64,000 nt of DNA from Euonymus europaeus. Taxonomy: Eukaryota > Streptophyta > Magnoliopsida > Celastrales > Celastraceae. Position numbers and translations under genes: made by a program. Positions 1 through 12,000 of this stretch are shown here, one piece after another. Location: the NCBI GenBank assembly GCA_963580455.1, contig OY756962.1, positions 25,805,001-25,869,000 on the forward strand, in the 5' to 3' direction. The notes under the pieces are model-generated. The model saw only the letters and a program-made list of their open reading frames with translations. It searched no databases and was not told the origin of the DNA. How positions within the stretch are numbered: the first letter of the stretch is position 1; each line of letters begins with the position of its first letter.

Positions 1-402
1 CATGGATAAAACCAACACAAAAGACGGCATTTTTTTTCCTTATATATATATATATATTTTAAATTAACATTCTATGAAAGTGATATTTAATCAAAGATAA
101 AATACAATATTTTTTTTCTTCTTGTCTTGTTGATATACCGGTTTTGATCAGGAAAAGTAATAAACTTAGCATTATAGGACACGTGTAACCTATGTAGAGC
201 AGTGAGTCTGTAATTACCATCTTAAATGCGAGTAAGATAAAACCTGTCTGGGATCACACAAACTAGCATTAGAACAAAATTAGCATAGAGCAAAATTAAC
301 AACAATTTGTCAAACGTTAGTTTAGGTTATCTTGTTTCTGTGAATATTTCGAGTTCGCATGGTTTTATTTTTGTTTACTCTCGCTCTTTAGTAGGGATTC
401 CA

Positions 403-870
403 CACATCTCTACATTGATATGATATTGTCCAGTCTGGCTTTGTCCTAAGCCCGCATGAATTTTGTTTAGCATTTAGTGTTCACATTTTTTCATGTCTAA
501 ACGATATGGGACTTTCGTTTGTACCTAATAAGTAATAATCCTCCCCTTGAACAAAGGACCACGTTATTCCTCATGGCGAAGGGAAGCCTCCCCTCAAATG
601 ACATCCATTTGTCCATTGAGATCAACTACTCATCTTTACGGCGTTGGAGGCGCATGTCTTATGCGAAGTATCCGAGCACTGCCTTCCTCAAGAGATCGTT
701 TTATCCAGATCAACGATAGTTTACTGTGTTAGAAGACATGCCTTACACGAAGCATCAGAGTACTACCGCCTGCCTTGAACTCAGACACAGCTAAGTCTGA
801 GGCATGGCTCCGATGCCGTTTATTGGGACTGAACCCCACATATCTTCATATTGATATGATCGGATCGTTC
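403..870. repeat. LTR-like repeat fragment
   Basis: The segment is more GC-rich than its surroundings and is bracketed by two related strings of the form CACATCT(C)TACATTGATATGAT at about 403-427 and 836-862. The style (short unrelated frames, GGGACT / CCCACA words) is that of a decayed solo LTR or TRIM-like fragment. No target-site duplication or clear TG...CA ends were found, so the class is an inference and the boundaries are approximate. Confidence 0.25.
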
Positions 871-1277
871 GGTAGAGCTTATGTAAGCTTATAAATTAAC
901 TTTCATTAGTCACATATCAAAAAAATTATCTCGATTTCTCCTATCGTCATTATTCTTTTACACAATTGTCTTTTATCTCTCCAAATGTATGTTAGATTTC
1001 AAAAACAATTACGTATTCGAACTCAACACGTAAACCTCTTTCGAACAAGACTCATATTCGATAGCTTTTATTTTATTATTAAATTATTTTATACACTCCT
1101 AATAGTAAATTTACAGCTTATACGCTATCAAAACTTCCGCTCTACCAAACGAACACGATATTATCGCTTTGGGTCTAGGCTCACACGGAGTTACTTTTGA
1201 GTTTTTACACAAAAGGCCTCACACCAATTGTGTTTTTTACCCAAAAATCCTTCTCAAGGATTTATTTTAAAAAATAA

Positions 1278-1505
1278 TTTTGTCATTCTCATTTTTCGAA
1301 CCCATAACATCTTTAATTTGCTTGAGTGAGTATCCAATGCGTTTTACGTGGATGCATTTTTTTACATGCAATGAATTGTCCACTTTAGGGGCCTTTGCGG
1401 GCATTCCTATCCCTCCCCCTTACGAATTTATCTTAGAAAATAATCTCATCTCCCCCATTTTTCGAACCTATAACTTCTTTAATTTGTTAGAGTGATTATC
1501 CAAAT
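1278..1505. repeat. Pair of related SINE-like segments
   Basis: Two diverged direct copies, about 1280-1340 and 1450-1505, share TTTTTCGAACC(C/T)ATAAC followed by a TTTAATTTG(C/T)T(T/A)GAGTGA-type string. Read on the minus strand each shows a GGTTCGAA word like a pol III B box, with ACTCACTC/AATCACTC words before it. This resembles the head of plant tRNA-derived SINEs or another short dispersed repeat. No poly(A) or duplication was seen. Confidence 0.3.
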
Positions 1506-4442
1506 ACCATATACCTAGTCTAGTTCGCCATAAGAAATCGTGCAACCACCCATTAATATATAAATGGAACTTTGGAAAAAGTTTCTTCCCATGATACGAG
1601 TTACCACCATTGATTACTTATACTACCCCATACATTGGACTGCATTTTCTAATTGAAATAGAAAATTACAACCGAAATTACATTGTACATAAATAATAGT
1701 CCTAAGAAGACCATGGCTTAATCTTCTTCTTATACTGTCTGTAATTCCATAATCACCATAAATTAATTTAAGACCACACCGTGGCCACATTGGTCACAAA
1801 TTTTATTGTGCCTATTAGGCATGTATGAGGCTGTGGTCTTGGGCTTGAAAGGAGTATATTTGGGCTTGATAGAAAAAGTTGTGGCCTATGGGCTTTCAAG
1901 GGCCCAAACTACTTTGGTTTGATGAGCATCGCAACTGATTGGATGGAGTTTTTATTGATGAAGTGGAGTGATATTCGGCCTTCAAAGTTGAAAGTTGAAA
2001 CGAGTAACGTACGGGCTTTTACAAAAAGGCCCAGCCTCATTCGTGTATGAAATTCCCTTTTCACCCTTTAGGTTGAGAAAATCCGAGATCAGATCAGATC
2101 AGCCAAAGATGCCCACTACATATTAAAGCACACTGGCTAGAAGTAATTAATGGCGGATATGGAAGGGGAATCTTAAGGAAAGAAAATTAAAGAGAGGGAT
2201 CCATTGACAGAATTTGTAATTTTCTAACTAATACCTTCATAACCTCTGCTTTATTTTAGGGTTTCTCTTCATCAAGTCTCTTTCCGTACCTACTCAAAAG
2301 AATGAATTAATTACATTAATTTGTATTTCTCTTTAGTTGAAGTGGAGATTGAAACCGAATTATGGAGTTAAATCAAAACATATTTCTAATAGTAGCGAAT
2401 TTGTTCTCCTGCGCCCTCCTGGGGAAACTTTTTTTTTTTCAGTAACTTGAGAAATCACTAGCATAGCGTGCCACTTGTGACAGTTGGACCAGATTTAAAC
2501 TTCGAGTCACTAATCCACACTGACAATAAGTCTGATTGTGCTGAAATTTCGTGAAAAATATTTCAAAAGTTGTTGGGCGTGAAATTTTAACTAACGACTT
2601 TCGCATTCATTAAAAGTTACGACGGTCAACTTCACCATCTCAGCTAACACCTTAAGTGAGACGAGCTCAACCTTTGCTTATATATTGTTGGGTTATGCCA
2701 ATCCGATGTGGAACTATAAATGTTGACACAATGGACGAATAAAAAAACTACTTTAGGTATTAATTAAAGCTAGTAAGAGTTAGGGTTTAGAGAACCAAAA
2801 ACAAATTATATTTATTCTGTATTTCGATTCCTCAGCTTTTTATCACGAGCTGCCTAGAGACTTCTATCAAAATATATTGATTGTAGTTTGTTTAATTAGT
2901 AAAGATGCATGGACCACAAATCATGTTCTTTGAACAGTAGTTTCACGCAGGATTAGGACGGTTGGTTGGCTAACTAATTAAGTAATAAGCAGTGACTTTC
3001 ACGACTAACCATACATACATACATAATTAAATAATTATAACGTACGTGGTCCTAACTTACCTAAATTAGTATATTATATCTATAATATTATGCTTTCAAA
3101 TTAAAACAAAACACACACACACATATATCTTTCAACCTTTCTTTAAAAAAAAAAAATTCTTCGTTAATTAATAATGAGATGCTCAGATTGGTTTTATTTG
3201 TCGCTTCTTGCACATGAATGGTTGGTCAATCATATGTTATAATATTATAACCATGTGATAGTTTGTGTTTAGAAATTAATTACTGATTTTTAGGGTGAGT
3301 TTGGCATTGTTTAGCTACTTACTAATTGAGAAAAATATATAGTTAGTCAGTATAACTATTATAAACCAAAAAATAGGAACGGCTATAAACAAGTATCAAT
3401 GTCAAACTCAAATATGATATGAAATTTGCTTAGAGTTTGTTTTGTATTTTTTTATTGGATTATCTAGGAAAAAATAGAATATAATTAATGACAACTAGGG
3501 TATCAAATAATTCGCGGATCTCTCTTTAATTTTTGTGTAATTGTGTCGAAGAATCTGTGATTCGCGTGATTATGATCTACGATCTAAAATTAACGCATAA
3601 GCATATGATTAAAGTTGGCTTGCATTAAGTAAAACCTTAATTTATTAATAAATCAAACCTTAAAAATGATGCCTTAGTACTACTAGATCGAGTAATTAAA
3701 TAAATCTCAATTAGCAAGTGTGGTGGTCCTGAGGGAGGTTTAATAAGATAATGACCTCTAAATTAATTTGCACCAAATAATACATAGTATATCAATCCAC
3801 CGATTCTTGACACATGTCAACCTACCTAGCTCACCCATAAAGACCTAGAGGTTTTTATATACTTTTAATACATAAAAGTCTCAAGTTAGAGGACCCGATA
3901 ATTTAAAGTAAGATCTATTAATTTGTCTTTGTGGAGATTGACATAATCTCATATGCAAAAACCTAAGTAGGTAATCCAACATGAGAGGGCTTTTTAATAG
4001 TGTAGTTCATCGTTTCCTTTCAGGCATAATTTGGTTGTATCTACAATGTATAAAGCACACGTGTATATATATAGTCCACAAACTCCATTTTTAAGGCATA
4101 ATTTAAGGAGTCCAAAGTCATTGAGACCAGCACAACCCAAAATTGAGAAGGGTAGGGACCATCATTGCGCATTCATAATTGATGTATGTGACTTATTATA
4201 CTATTTATTCACAATCGAGTAGGTATTGGGTTCGATTCTCATAAATAATAATATTTTTATGATCACGTGTTGATGTTTGGTCCAAATTATCATGGTATCA
4301 GGCATGAAAAAAAATTATGCGTTCATTTATCACAATCCAAATTTAAGTTCATATCAAATATCTAGAAAAAAAGCTTATATGATATTGTTTTGCCTCTGGG
4401 TTACCAAAAAAAAATTCATATAATACTATAGAGAGACCCTTC

Positions 4443-4450
4443 TATATATA
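4443..4450 (+). promoter_or_regulatory. Candidate TATA box of NF-YB gene
   Basis: TATATATA lies about 80 bp before the NF-YB start codon at 4529, a distance compatible with a short 5' leader. A second TATATATC run at 4497-4504 is closer to the ATG and less likely. Inferred from position and consensus only. Confidence 0.4.
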
Positions 4451-4528
4451 TCAGGTTTAGCTACAAAATTGGAGCAACGTGTCTGTGTTTGACAGGATAT
4501 ATATCATACACACTTTCTCTTTATAGAC

Positions 4529-5071
4529 ATGGTTGATAACATAGGCAGTAATTCATCAGACAAACAAGTCCCCAACTACAACTTCGGAGGAGCAACCACC
4601 TCCTCAGGTGGCTCAGCTGATCATGATCATCACTATGGGTCATCATCATCATCATCACTACTCATCAAGGAACAAGACAGGTTGCTTCCAATCGCCAACG
4701 TCGGACGAATCATGAAGAATATTCTGCCTCCAAATGCTAAGATATCAAAGGAAGCTAAAGAGACCATGCAAGAATGTGTGTCTGAGTTCATAAGCTTTGT
4801 CACAGGAGAGGCATCTGATAAGTGTCACAAGGAGAAGCGAAAGACAGTCAACGGCGACGACATTTGCTGGGCGCTGGCTACGCTTGGATTCGACGATTAT
4901 GCTGAGCCATTAAAGAGGTATTTGTACAAGTATAGGGAGTTTGAAGGGGAGAGAGCAAATCAGAACAAGGGGATGGGGATGAGCAACGACTATGAAGAGA
5001 AGGATGAGGAACCACTGCTCAATTATAGAGAAATGGATAGAACTAATAGCGCTCTTTCGCGACGGATTTGA
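4529..5071 (+). CDS. NF-YB5: Nuclear factor Y subunit B (NF-YB5-like)
   Basis: This encodes a 180-residue histone-fold subunit of the CCAAT-binding NF-Y complex. Such proteins pair with NF-YC in the cytosol or nucleus and then recruit NF-YA to CCAAT promoters. The conserved core covers residues about 48-141. It starts with [16 protein letters not shown], continues through [20 protein letters not shown] and contains [18 protein letters not shown], the alpha2/alpha3 signature of the family. The N-terminus is Ser/His/Gly-rich and the tail past 145 is acidic and variable. The coding region has no intron, as in most NF-YB genes. The leader motif QNYNFG-like (NYNFGG at 17-22) and the KEQD entry into the core resemble Arabidopsis NF-YB5. 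The start is the first ATG of the frame, shortly after a TATA-like run. The family is certain; the paralogue (5 rather than 4 or 7) is probable. Confidence 0.93.
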   Translation: MVDNIGSNSSDKQVPNYNFGGATTSSGGSADHDHHYGSSSSSSLLIKEQDRLLPIANVGRIMKNILPPNAKISKEAKETMQECVSEFISFVTGEASDKCHKEKRKTVNGDDICWALATLGFDDYAEPLKRYLYKYREFEGERANQNKGMGMSNDYEEKDEEPLLNYREMDRTNSALSRRI

Positions 5072-7042
5072 ATCTCTCGGTAAAGTTTCTAGTTTTTCTA
5101 ATTAAGGCATGGTGTTCTGTTGTTGATTCTAGCTATTGATGCCATAAAGTACAACGAGAAACATATTACATATACATGCTTTAATTTTGGGGGAAGAACT
5201 AGAAGGGGGTTGTCCAAATCTTGCCATAGTTTGTGTTGGTATAAAAATTAAACCTTGGGGTTTGCCTTCTGATTGAGTGTTGTTAGTTTTAGCAAGAAAG
5301 CAAATTGAGTTTGTATTGTCACTTCAAATTAACGAGATTTGTTGAAAGGAGATTCATATATAGGATAAGATGGTCCTTTAATAATTTTAGTTCAATTCCA
5401 TTATCGATTTTTAGGGTTTCCTTTTGCTAGTTTCGAATTGAGTCGCCAAAAAAATTGGTGTCTTTGATCTGATCCATTTACTAATCGGCAAATTTTAGAA
5501 TTTTCATTTTACCTGATTTCATCGATCGATCGGTTATCTACCAACAAATAGTTTCCCAATTGACAATATCTACTTCTTCTCAAAAAGGTGGTGGTTTCAA
5601 GGCTCGTAGAATGTAAATTTTTTTCGTATTTCTTGTGTCTGAATTATGGGAATTTTGCACACACACTTGCGAAGATTGATTGTTGAATTTTGAGTTAGCT
5701 AGTTTGTTACTGATTGGCTAGCTGCTATTAGGGTTTTATTTTGACTTCAATTTAACAAGATTTATTGAAAGGAGAGTACTTTTGTAGGATAAGATGTCAA
5801 AAAACATGATTTTGATTTGAGTTTTATTTGATTGTCGATATAGGTATTCAATTTTTAGGGTTTTGTTTTGCCAATTTTAACTCGAGTCGTCATAAACTGA
5901 ATGAATTTTTTTCATTTAAACTGGTATCATTGATCCCTACTATCGTGAAGTTTTGAATCAATGAATTACTGATTAGGTGCTATTACCGTCTCCTGAGAAA
6001 TTGCTGTTAACTCATTTATGGCTAATCCAAGTTTTTAAAAAAAATCATTAGTCATGGAATAGAGAAGTTGAATCTCATATATATTTCAGTTGAAGAAGGA
6101 GCTAGGTTAGGAGTCGAGGTTAATTAGTTCATTTGTGTATGCATTTGGAAGTTTATTTACGGTTTCAAACAAAACAGCCAAAACTTCTGAACTGAGCATC
6201 ACCACTTTAGATCATTTGAAGAAATTAAGAATGATATTTTGGCTGGCTGCAGGTTCATTGATAGATATGGATATTTCAGAACCTTTTCTCTCTTTTTTTG
6301 TCTTCCATATTCTGACGAAGTTTATATAATTTAATTTGAGCTATTTTACTCACAGCTGCCAAGTTTCTTTAGATATATTTGAAGGGTTTCATTTTCAGTT
6401 TTACTTTCTTTAGGTATTGATGTTGAGAAGTTGCTGATGAATTCAGCTGTTAGCAGAAAGTTCTCTATTGGAAATTTTTAGTTGTTTGTGTTGAAAATTT
6501 GCAGGCTAAATTGAATATTATGGGCTATTTTAGGTTAAAAATTCACTATAATTTAGTACTTTGGATTTTTGAAGTAAATTTTTTATGTTAAGACTTATAT
6601 ATCCTACATCAGTTAGATGTAAGTCACCGATATGATTTATAATGAAGTAAATGTTCAATCCCTTTCAATCAAATATGACTATTTTAAAGATAAAATCGTG
6701 TGAATATTAGGTGTAGAGTGGAAAATATATCTCTTCAAATGATTTGGATTGGATTTATGCGGTGTTGATCATCCGATTTATAGCAGTTTATTATAAATTG
6801 TTTTTCTTAGGTTATTGATCATGAGAGCTTTGATTCAAATATCTGGCTTCTTCCTTTAGTTCTATGTTCATATAGATTCAGTGTTTTTCCTTTTGTGATG
6901 ATTTTTTTGGTGCTCTCTTAATTGCATAAAGGCAGCATATCCAGGTGTGTACAAGATGCTATAAACCCTAATATTAATGTCTCTGCTTTTTTATTTACAT
7001 TTCATGAACAGAACAATCTCTCTCTCTCTCTGTGTTTTCAAG
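5072..7042. other. Noncoding stretch after NF-YB
   Basis: This holds the NF-YB 3' UTR and then AT-rich sequence with many TAGGGTTT / TTAGGGTTTT words. No recognisable protein-coding exon was found; the 64-codon frame at 6135-6329 has no family similarity. A diverged direct duplication (5327-5890) is listed separately. Confidence 0.5.
5327..5890. repeat. Diverged direct duplication, two copies
   Basis: The copy at about 5327-5450 and the copy at about 5743-5890 share, in the same order, a TTCAA(A/T)TTAAC(G/A)AGATTT block, a TGAAAGGAGA block, a TAGGATAAGATG block, a TTTTTAGGGTTT block and a GAGTCG(C/T)C block. The spacing between copies is about 416 bp. The similarity is clear by eye but interrupted, indicating an old local duplication of noncoding sequence. 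Confidence 0.6.
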
Positions 7043-7146
7043 GATTTGGGACAGAAGCCCATGCTTATTTGGATAGACCGAACAGTGAAGCGACCGACAT
7101 CGGCAAACAGCTAGAGCTTCTGTCCCGGCAGATTTGGGATGTGTAG
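7043..7146 (+). other. Exon-like segment, gene not identified
   Basis: A long CT tract ends in TTTTCAAG and is followed by an open frame that reads through GTEAHAYLDRPNSEATDIG and ends in LLSRQIWDV with a stop at 7144-7146. The composition is unlike the flanking AT-rich sequence and looks like a short terminal exon. No upstream exons could be joined to it and the peptide is not one I recognise. It might be an alternative 3' exon or UTR of the NF-YB transcript, or an exon relic. GGGACAGAAGC at about 7049 and its complement GCTTCTGTCCC at about 7116 could pair, so an RNA hairpin is another reading. Confidence 0.3.
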
Positions 7147-7388
7147 GACTTTAATCAACATTTGTGTTCTTTTGGGTTCTCTATAATAATGCTGTATGAT
7201 CGAGGGTGCGTGAGTAGGAACCTGTGATGGCAAAAACAACACCACCAAGTGAAATCCATCCATGCGTCCCTTTTGTTTTCTCTTGTGAAATATATAGTCT
7301 ATGATGTACATTAATTGGATTTACAACTCTGATAATGACAAAAAAATTTGGCCCAAACACAGTATAGTGATATCGTTTATTATGGACT

Positions 7389-7711
7389 AAAAGTCCTCAC
7401 CTACAGCCGTACCTTGGAAATTAAGCCAATTTCGAAATGTCATTGACAATGCAAGATCACAGCTCTTCAGAGTTTCAATATTACACACACTGAGAGATGG
7501 TAATTCTATAGCTGATCTATGCAAAGGAAGGAGCCTCTCATACATCGAACTTTGTTATCTGGTTTTGATGTATGTTTTTGTTATGCTCATTATATTTTGC
7601 TTGTCTTCTACTTGAAGGCCCCCTTGTTCATTGATATTCCTCCGCCACTGATGAGGGCTTTAATGTTATTATGTGGCTAAGCCTTTTCATCAAAAAAAAA
7701 GTCCACACCTA
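7389..7711 (+). mobile_element. 5'-truncated LINE fragment with target-site duplication
   Basis: The segment from 7404 is open without an ATG and translates to the end of a plant LINE RNase H domain: AVPWKLSQFRNVIDNARSQ, then the characteristic LRDGNSIADL (consensus REGNxxAD), stopping at a TGA near 7615. It ends in an A-run at 7692-7700. A 15-bp direct repeat, AAAAGTCC(T/A)CACCTA, flanks it at 7389-7403 and 7697-7711 with one mismatch, as expected from target-primed reverse transcription. The insert is about 290 bp, a typical 5'-truncated dead copy. It belongs to the same broad class as the larger LINE at 13.4-16 kb but on the other strand. Confidence 0.75.
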
Positions 7712-9069
7712 TTTATTCTTTTGTGTAAGAAGAATGTAATCTTTATATATATCATGGATTTTCCGGGAGAAGGAAAGATTCTAATCTAACGTGGATCGTT
7801 TGATGTATCCAATATAATAAGTTAATTAGTCTCCGTAATTGGATCCTTTTAAATTTTTTCTCTGAGTCTAAGAAAAACAATATATACAATATGACAAGTG
7901 GTATTTGGGTATCAGAAATTTCAAATCTAGAATATCTTTTGTCATTGATAATGTACCATCCTTGATCTCCCACAGCAGACAAAACTGCAAAAATAATTAA
8001 AATTGAAGTCATGAGTATACAAGAAAAGTAGGTTGTGCTAGCTTTTCCAATAAATTGTATTTAATAAAAGAAATTATGTTCTAAAGGTTACAAGTGGACA
8101 AGTGATTCATTGACTAAGTAACATAAGATACTTCAAAAGACCATGTTGTCTAAATTCTAAAGTGATGCCAGCCACCACACCATACTAGTATATAAAGTCA
8201 TGTTAGTATATAATTTTTTGGTGGAATGACCCAGGAAGTACCAAACATGGTCAAACAGCAGATATTGATCCTTTCGACAAGCTCAGGCTGTATTTTCTGC
8301 TTGTTGATTTGGAGTTAGACCTAGCCTTTTGTGCCGGTGCATTAGAGAATGCAACTCAAATGGTCCTCTGTGTGTTAATTTTGGTACTCTATATATATCA
8401 CCATCGTCTTCATAATATTTATCTCAAAAGTTTAGAATCGACTATATGAAGCTATAAAAAGATGAACGGGACTCCATCAAAATATATTCATTTTCTACGT
8501 TCATTTTTTATGTAACAAAGCGTGACGAGAAAGATAACAAACACAGAATAAAACATGAATCTTGGGATTCAATTTTGTTAGTTCAAAAACCAGAAAAATA
8601 CCATGGAATAAGAGAGTAATGCTCAATCTCATTTTATTAATTATAAAAAGCTAAATTTTTTCAATTGGATCTTATTTTTATTATACACAATCGAGTATCA
8701 TATATTTATTTTTATTAGCAAAATACATCTTTTAATACAATCATATCAACAAAACATATATTTCAATATTAATTTTTTCCAAATTTTATTTATTCACATC
8801 TCAAATATCAAACATAAATATCATTTTTCTTATAATATTCTACAATTTTTATTTTTTTATATTATTTTACATATTTATCCATAGAATTTTTTCAAATCAA
8901 ATCTGAACTGATACGAGATGCTTTACAGGCGCCATCGTTTAATCGAAGGCAAAATTTAGAAATCGATCAATTGCCGGTGCTTGGTAAACGGGATGTGGCG
9001 GCAAACTAGTTTGGTGAACATCAAACCCTAACCAACTCGTGGTTTCACTTTTCTAATTTTCTTAAATTT
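7712..9069. other. Intergenic region, no gene recognised
   Basis: AT-rich sequence without a convincing exon. The 86-codon minus-strand frame at 7752-8012 has no family similarity. From about 8600 to 8890 the sequence is extremely AT-rich with repeated TTTTTATTAT words, resembling a decayed MITE. GC content rises from about 8920, where the promoter and leader of the gene starting at 9070 should lie. Confidence 0.5.
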
Positions 9070-12000
9070 ATGATGTTAATCTCTGGATTCCTCGTTTTGA
9101 AGCTAAATCACGATTCGGATCAGAGCATTTCCGGTAACTGCGATGATATATGTAGATTCTCATTTTTTATTTGTAGTTTTAAGAATATAATTTGCGAGTT
9201 TACTGTTTGAAATTCTGTTCATAATTTGACAGAGGAAGAGTTCGATTGTGATTCGCGAGACAACTGTGTGTCCTTAGGTGTTCATGCTGACAAAGAGGGC
9301 TGCTCCTCCACTGGAGTAGGTCGTCCCGTCACTTTCTCACAGGTAAACTGCATTTGTTATGCATATTATATCTGCAACAACTTATGCGGGAATTTCTTCT
9401 TAAATGCAGTCTGACTATGAAGGATTTGAGCTTCAATCACGACTTCTGAAACTGAGAGGTATGGAGAAGCACTTGCCTAATACTACTTTTACTTCTGCTT
9501 TTGGATGTCTATCTTGGGGGGAAAAACCTTCACTATTATATTTACGGCGGCAGGTGATCATGAATTGAACGTAAGGAGGACTTCAAGCAATTTTTCCCAT
9601 GAGGCATGTCCAATTTGATCCGAGTTAGAGTTTTAATTTCTTGTCGTTTTGTATCTTAAGGAATGATGCATAACAGTATTTCATATTTAGGAGGAAAAAA
9701 GTTTCCCTGTGGAAGATGAGGTTGAAATGCCGGACTTCCCTGACGAGGGTCACTTTGTCTGCTATTCAAGAAAAAATGCTGCTATGTGCAATTTAGCTGA
9801 GGAAGTGATTTCACATGAGGGGGTACACTATTGTTCCGGCTTGTTTTTTGTATGATGAACATAAAGGCTTTCTTGTAATGTTGTTTCCCTGGTTATAGAA
9901 CAATACATTTCCAAAGCATTCAGCTAGCTCTGGTGCTGAGAAAATCAATGAAGTCAATCTTTGTAGCTCTAGAAGTGAATTGCAAGATAGGTCATACACA
10001 TGGGCTGCTGCAAGCAAAGAAGCTGAGGCACTAATCCGTGTGAATGAAATTGCTTGTTGTGCACCATCCTACACAGCAAATAGACCTTCTAAAGGTTCTC
10101 TTTCATCCTTCAATGGCTGCTTGTTACCTTTTCTATTAATAATTTACTTGTTTGTTCATTACTGTCATAAGAGCTTCTGATGTGCTGAGCCCTTTACAGC
10201 ATCTTCACATACTTATTTTCTATGGCTTCTATGGATCTAACTGCCATCAGTAGTGCCTAGATAACCTATTTCATCATCCGTCAAATCTTGTGCTAAATAA
10301 TATTGGTTATAAAGAAGAAATAACTCAACAAGGGAAAGATCAGCAAGACAAGCGAGAGCAAAGTAAGCTCTTCAGTTTAACTAAACTATACAGAGGAAGC
10401 ATGTGTAAAACGAGGCCATAATTTTGAAGTATCTGTGAAATTCTGATTGAACAATTGTGAATCATAGAACGGACGAGGCATGGATATACATGCTTATGAT
10501 ATTGAATTTGTCTGACATACTTTTGCCTTTGAAGTTGAGATTTCTCTCTTCACATGAGGGGCAATATGAAGTTTGTTCTTCGTCAACTATGAATATCTTG
10601 TTCTTTATGATCTGCAGGCCTCAGAAGAAAAGCCAAACCCAAATTTTCTTTCCATTTCCACTCACTGAAGGATGAAAACTCTTTGCCTTCTATAAAAGAT
10701 GATAATGAGATGTCATTTGATCTTCATGAAGTGCCTGAAAGATTGGAGAACATTGAACAAGGTACTGCAGATAGCCCAATTGATGAGCATCCTGAAGACG
10801 CTTATGAAAAAGAAGCAAACCAGTTGGAAAATACGTCAACTGAATCAGAAACTCTTGCACGTGGACGTGGTCGTATGGAACATTCAATGACTGAGCTTTT
10901 ACATGGACTTCAGGATAGTGCTGTTCTAGTGAGAGGAAATTCTAAAATGGTTGGACATCATATATAATATAACTTATATACCTTTTTGTCTTCTAACTTG
11001 TCTTTTTCCCAGTTTGATCCAGTTGTTGGTGCAGTATAGCAGAACAAGAGGAGGAAGAATACAGCTTATTGAAAAGAGAAGTTTATTGTCATTCAAGAAT
11101 CGAATCATTGATAGTGCAGACCAACCTGAGCATCTAAGCAGTGGATCATCAAGTGATGATGAGGTATTACTTGGTTGTTCTTTCCTTTTTTATTGTTAAC
11201 TCTTATTAAGCTATCAACGTTGCATATGCTTCTTATGTGCTATACAGGCCAATCAACATTTGAAGTTTGATGTCTTGGAGATGAAAGGACAAACCATGAC
11301 TGATCGATTTCACGAAGCTTTAGGTGCTGCCTCTTTTGGTTGTGAAGGGGCCCTTTATGTAGCTCCTAAAACATCAGGGTATATGGTGGCTATAGTTTTC
11401 TCCTTTTCAGCCCACCGTATGCAAGAGATTATGTGATCTATAAGTTTCTGAATGATTTGTTGTTTGCTGCCATATTGTGCAGTATTGGATTATTTGGGAA
11501 GTTGCAGCAGGTCATCCAAAGTGAGAAGGATCAAGATGCCGATTTTTTAAAGTCACAAACGGAGTGTTACTTAAATAGTAAGCCTTGAATGTTTAAATGT
11601 TTATTTAGGACTTAAAACTATGTTTGGTTTTGGAATCTGATTTACATACATATATAAAGAAGAAACAATGAATTAGTGATATTTCTTTAAGGCCATTGCT
11701 CATCATGAGCATTTGTTTTCTTATTTAATTATTCCTTTTCCTTTTCAGATGAACCAAACTGCATCGACGACGTAAAAATCTTATCAAGATACCTAGATGC
11801 AAAGTTGATAGTTTGCCGTTGCTTTCTTTCCAAGAAGATAGAGGTATGTTTAAAATTATGAATAAGTTTAAGGTGGATTCTGGAAAGCAATTTCTTTTCA
11901 AGCATTTTCTTTTGCTACAATATAACTTGAGAGATTTCCGGAATACTCTCATCAAACTTATTTGTATTGCTGCCGTTCTTAGTCATTGTGGAGCTTTAAG

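Larger units (their letters stand above)
1..4440. other. Intergenic region, no gene recognised
   Basis: About 4.4 kb of AT-rich sequence without a convincing coding exon on either strand; the reading frames present are short and lack family similarity. It contains repeat debris (403-870 and 1278-1505, listed separately), a short AC run near 3111-3123 and many A/T homopolymers. The last few hundred bases are presumably the promoter of the NF-YB gene at 4529. A G-box-like CACGTG occurs near 4265 and another near 180, but nothing else shows that these sites are used. Confidence 0.6.

Noticed and set aside
7049..7126. Hairpin as a microRNA precursor
   Set aside because: Only 11 bp pair and the segment reads better as an exon; no known plant microRNA sequence was seen here or elsewhere in the window.
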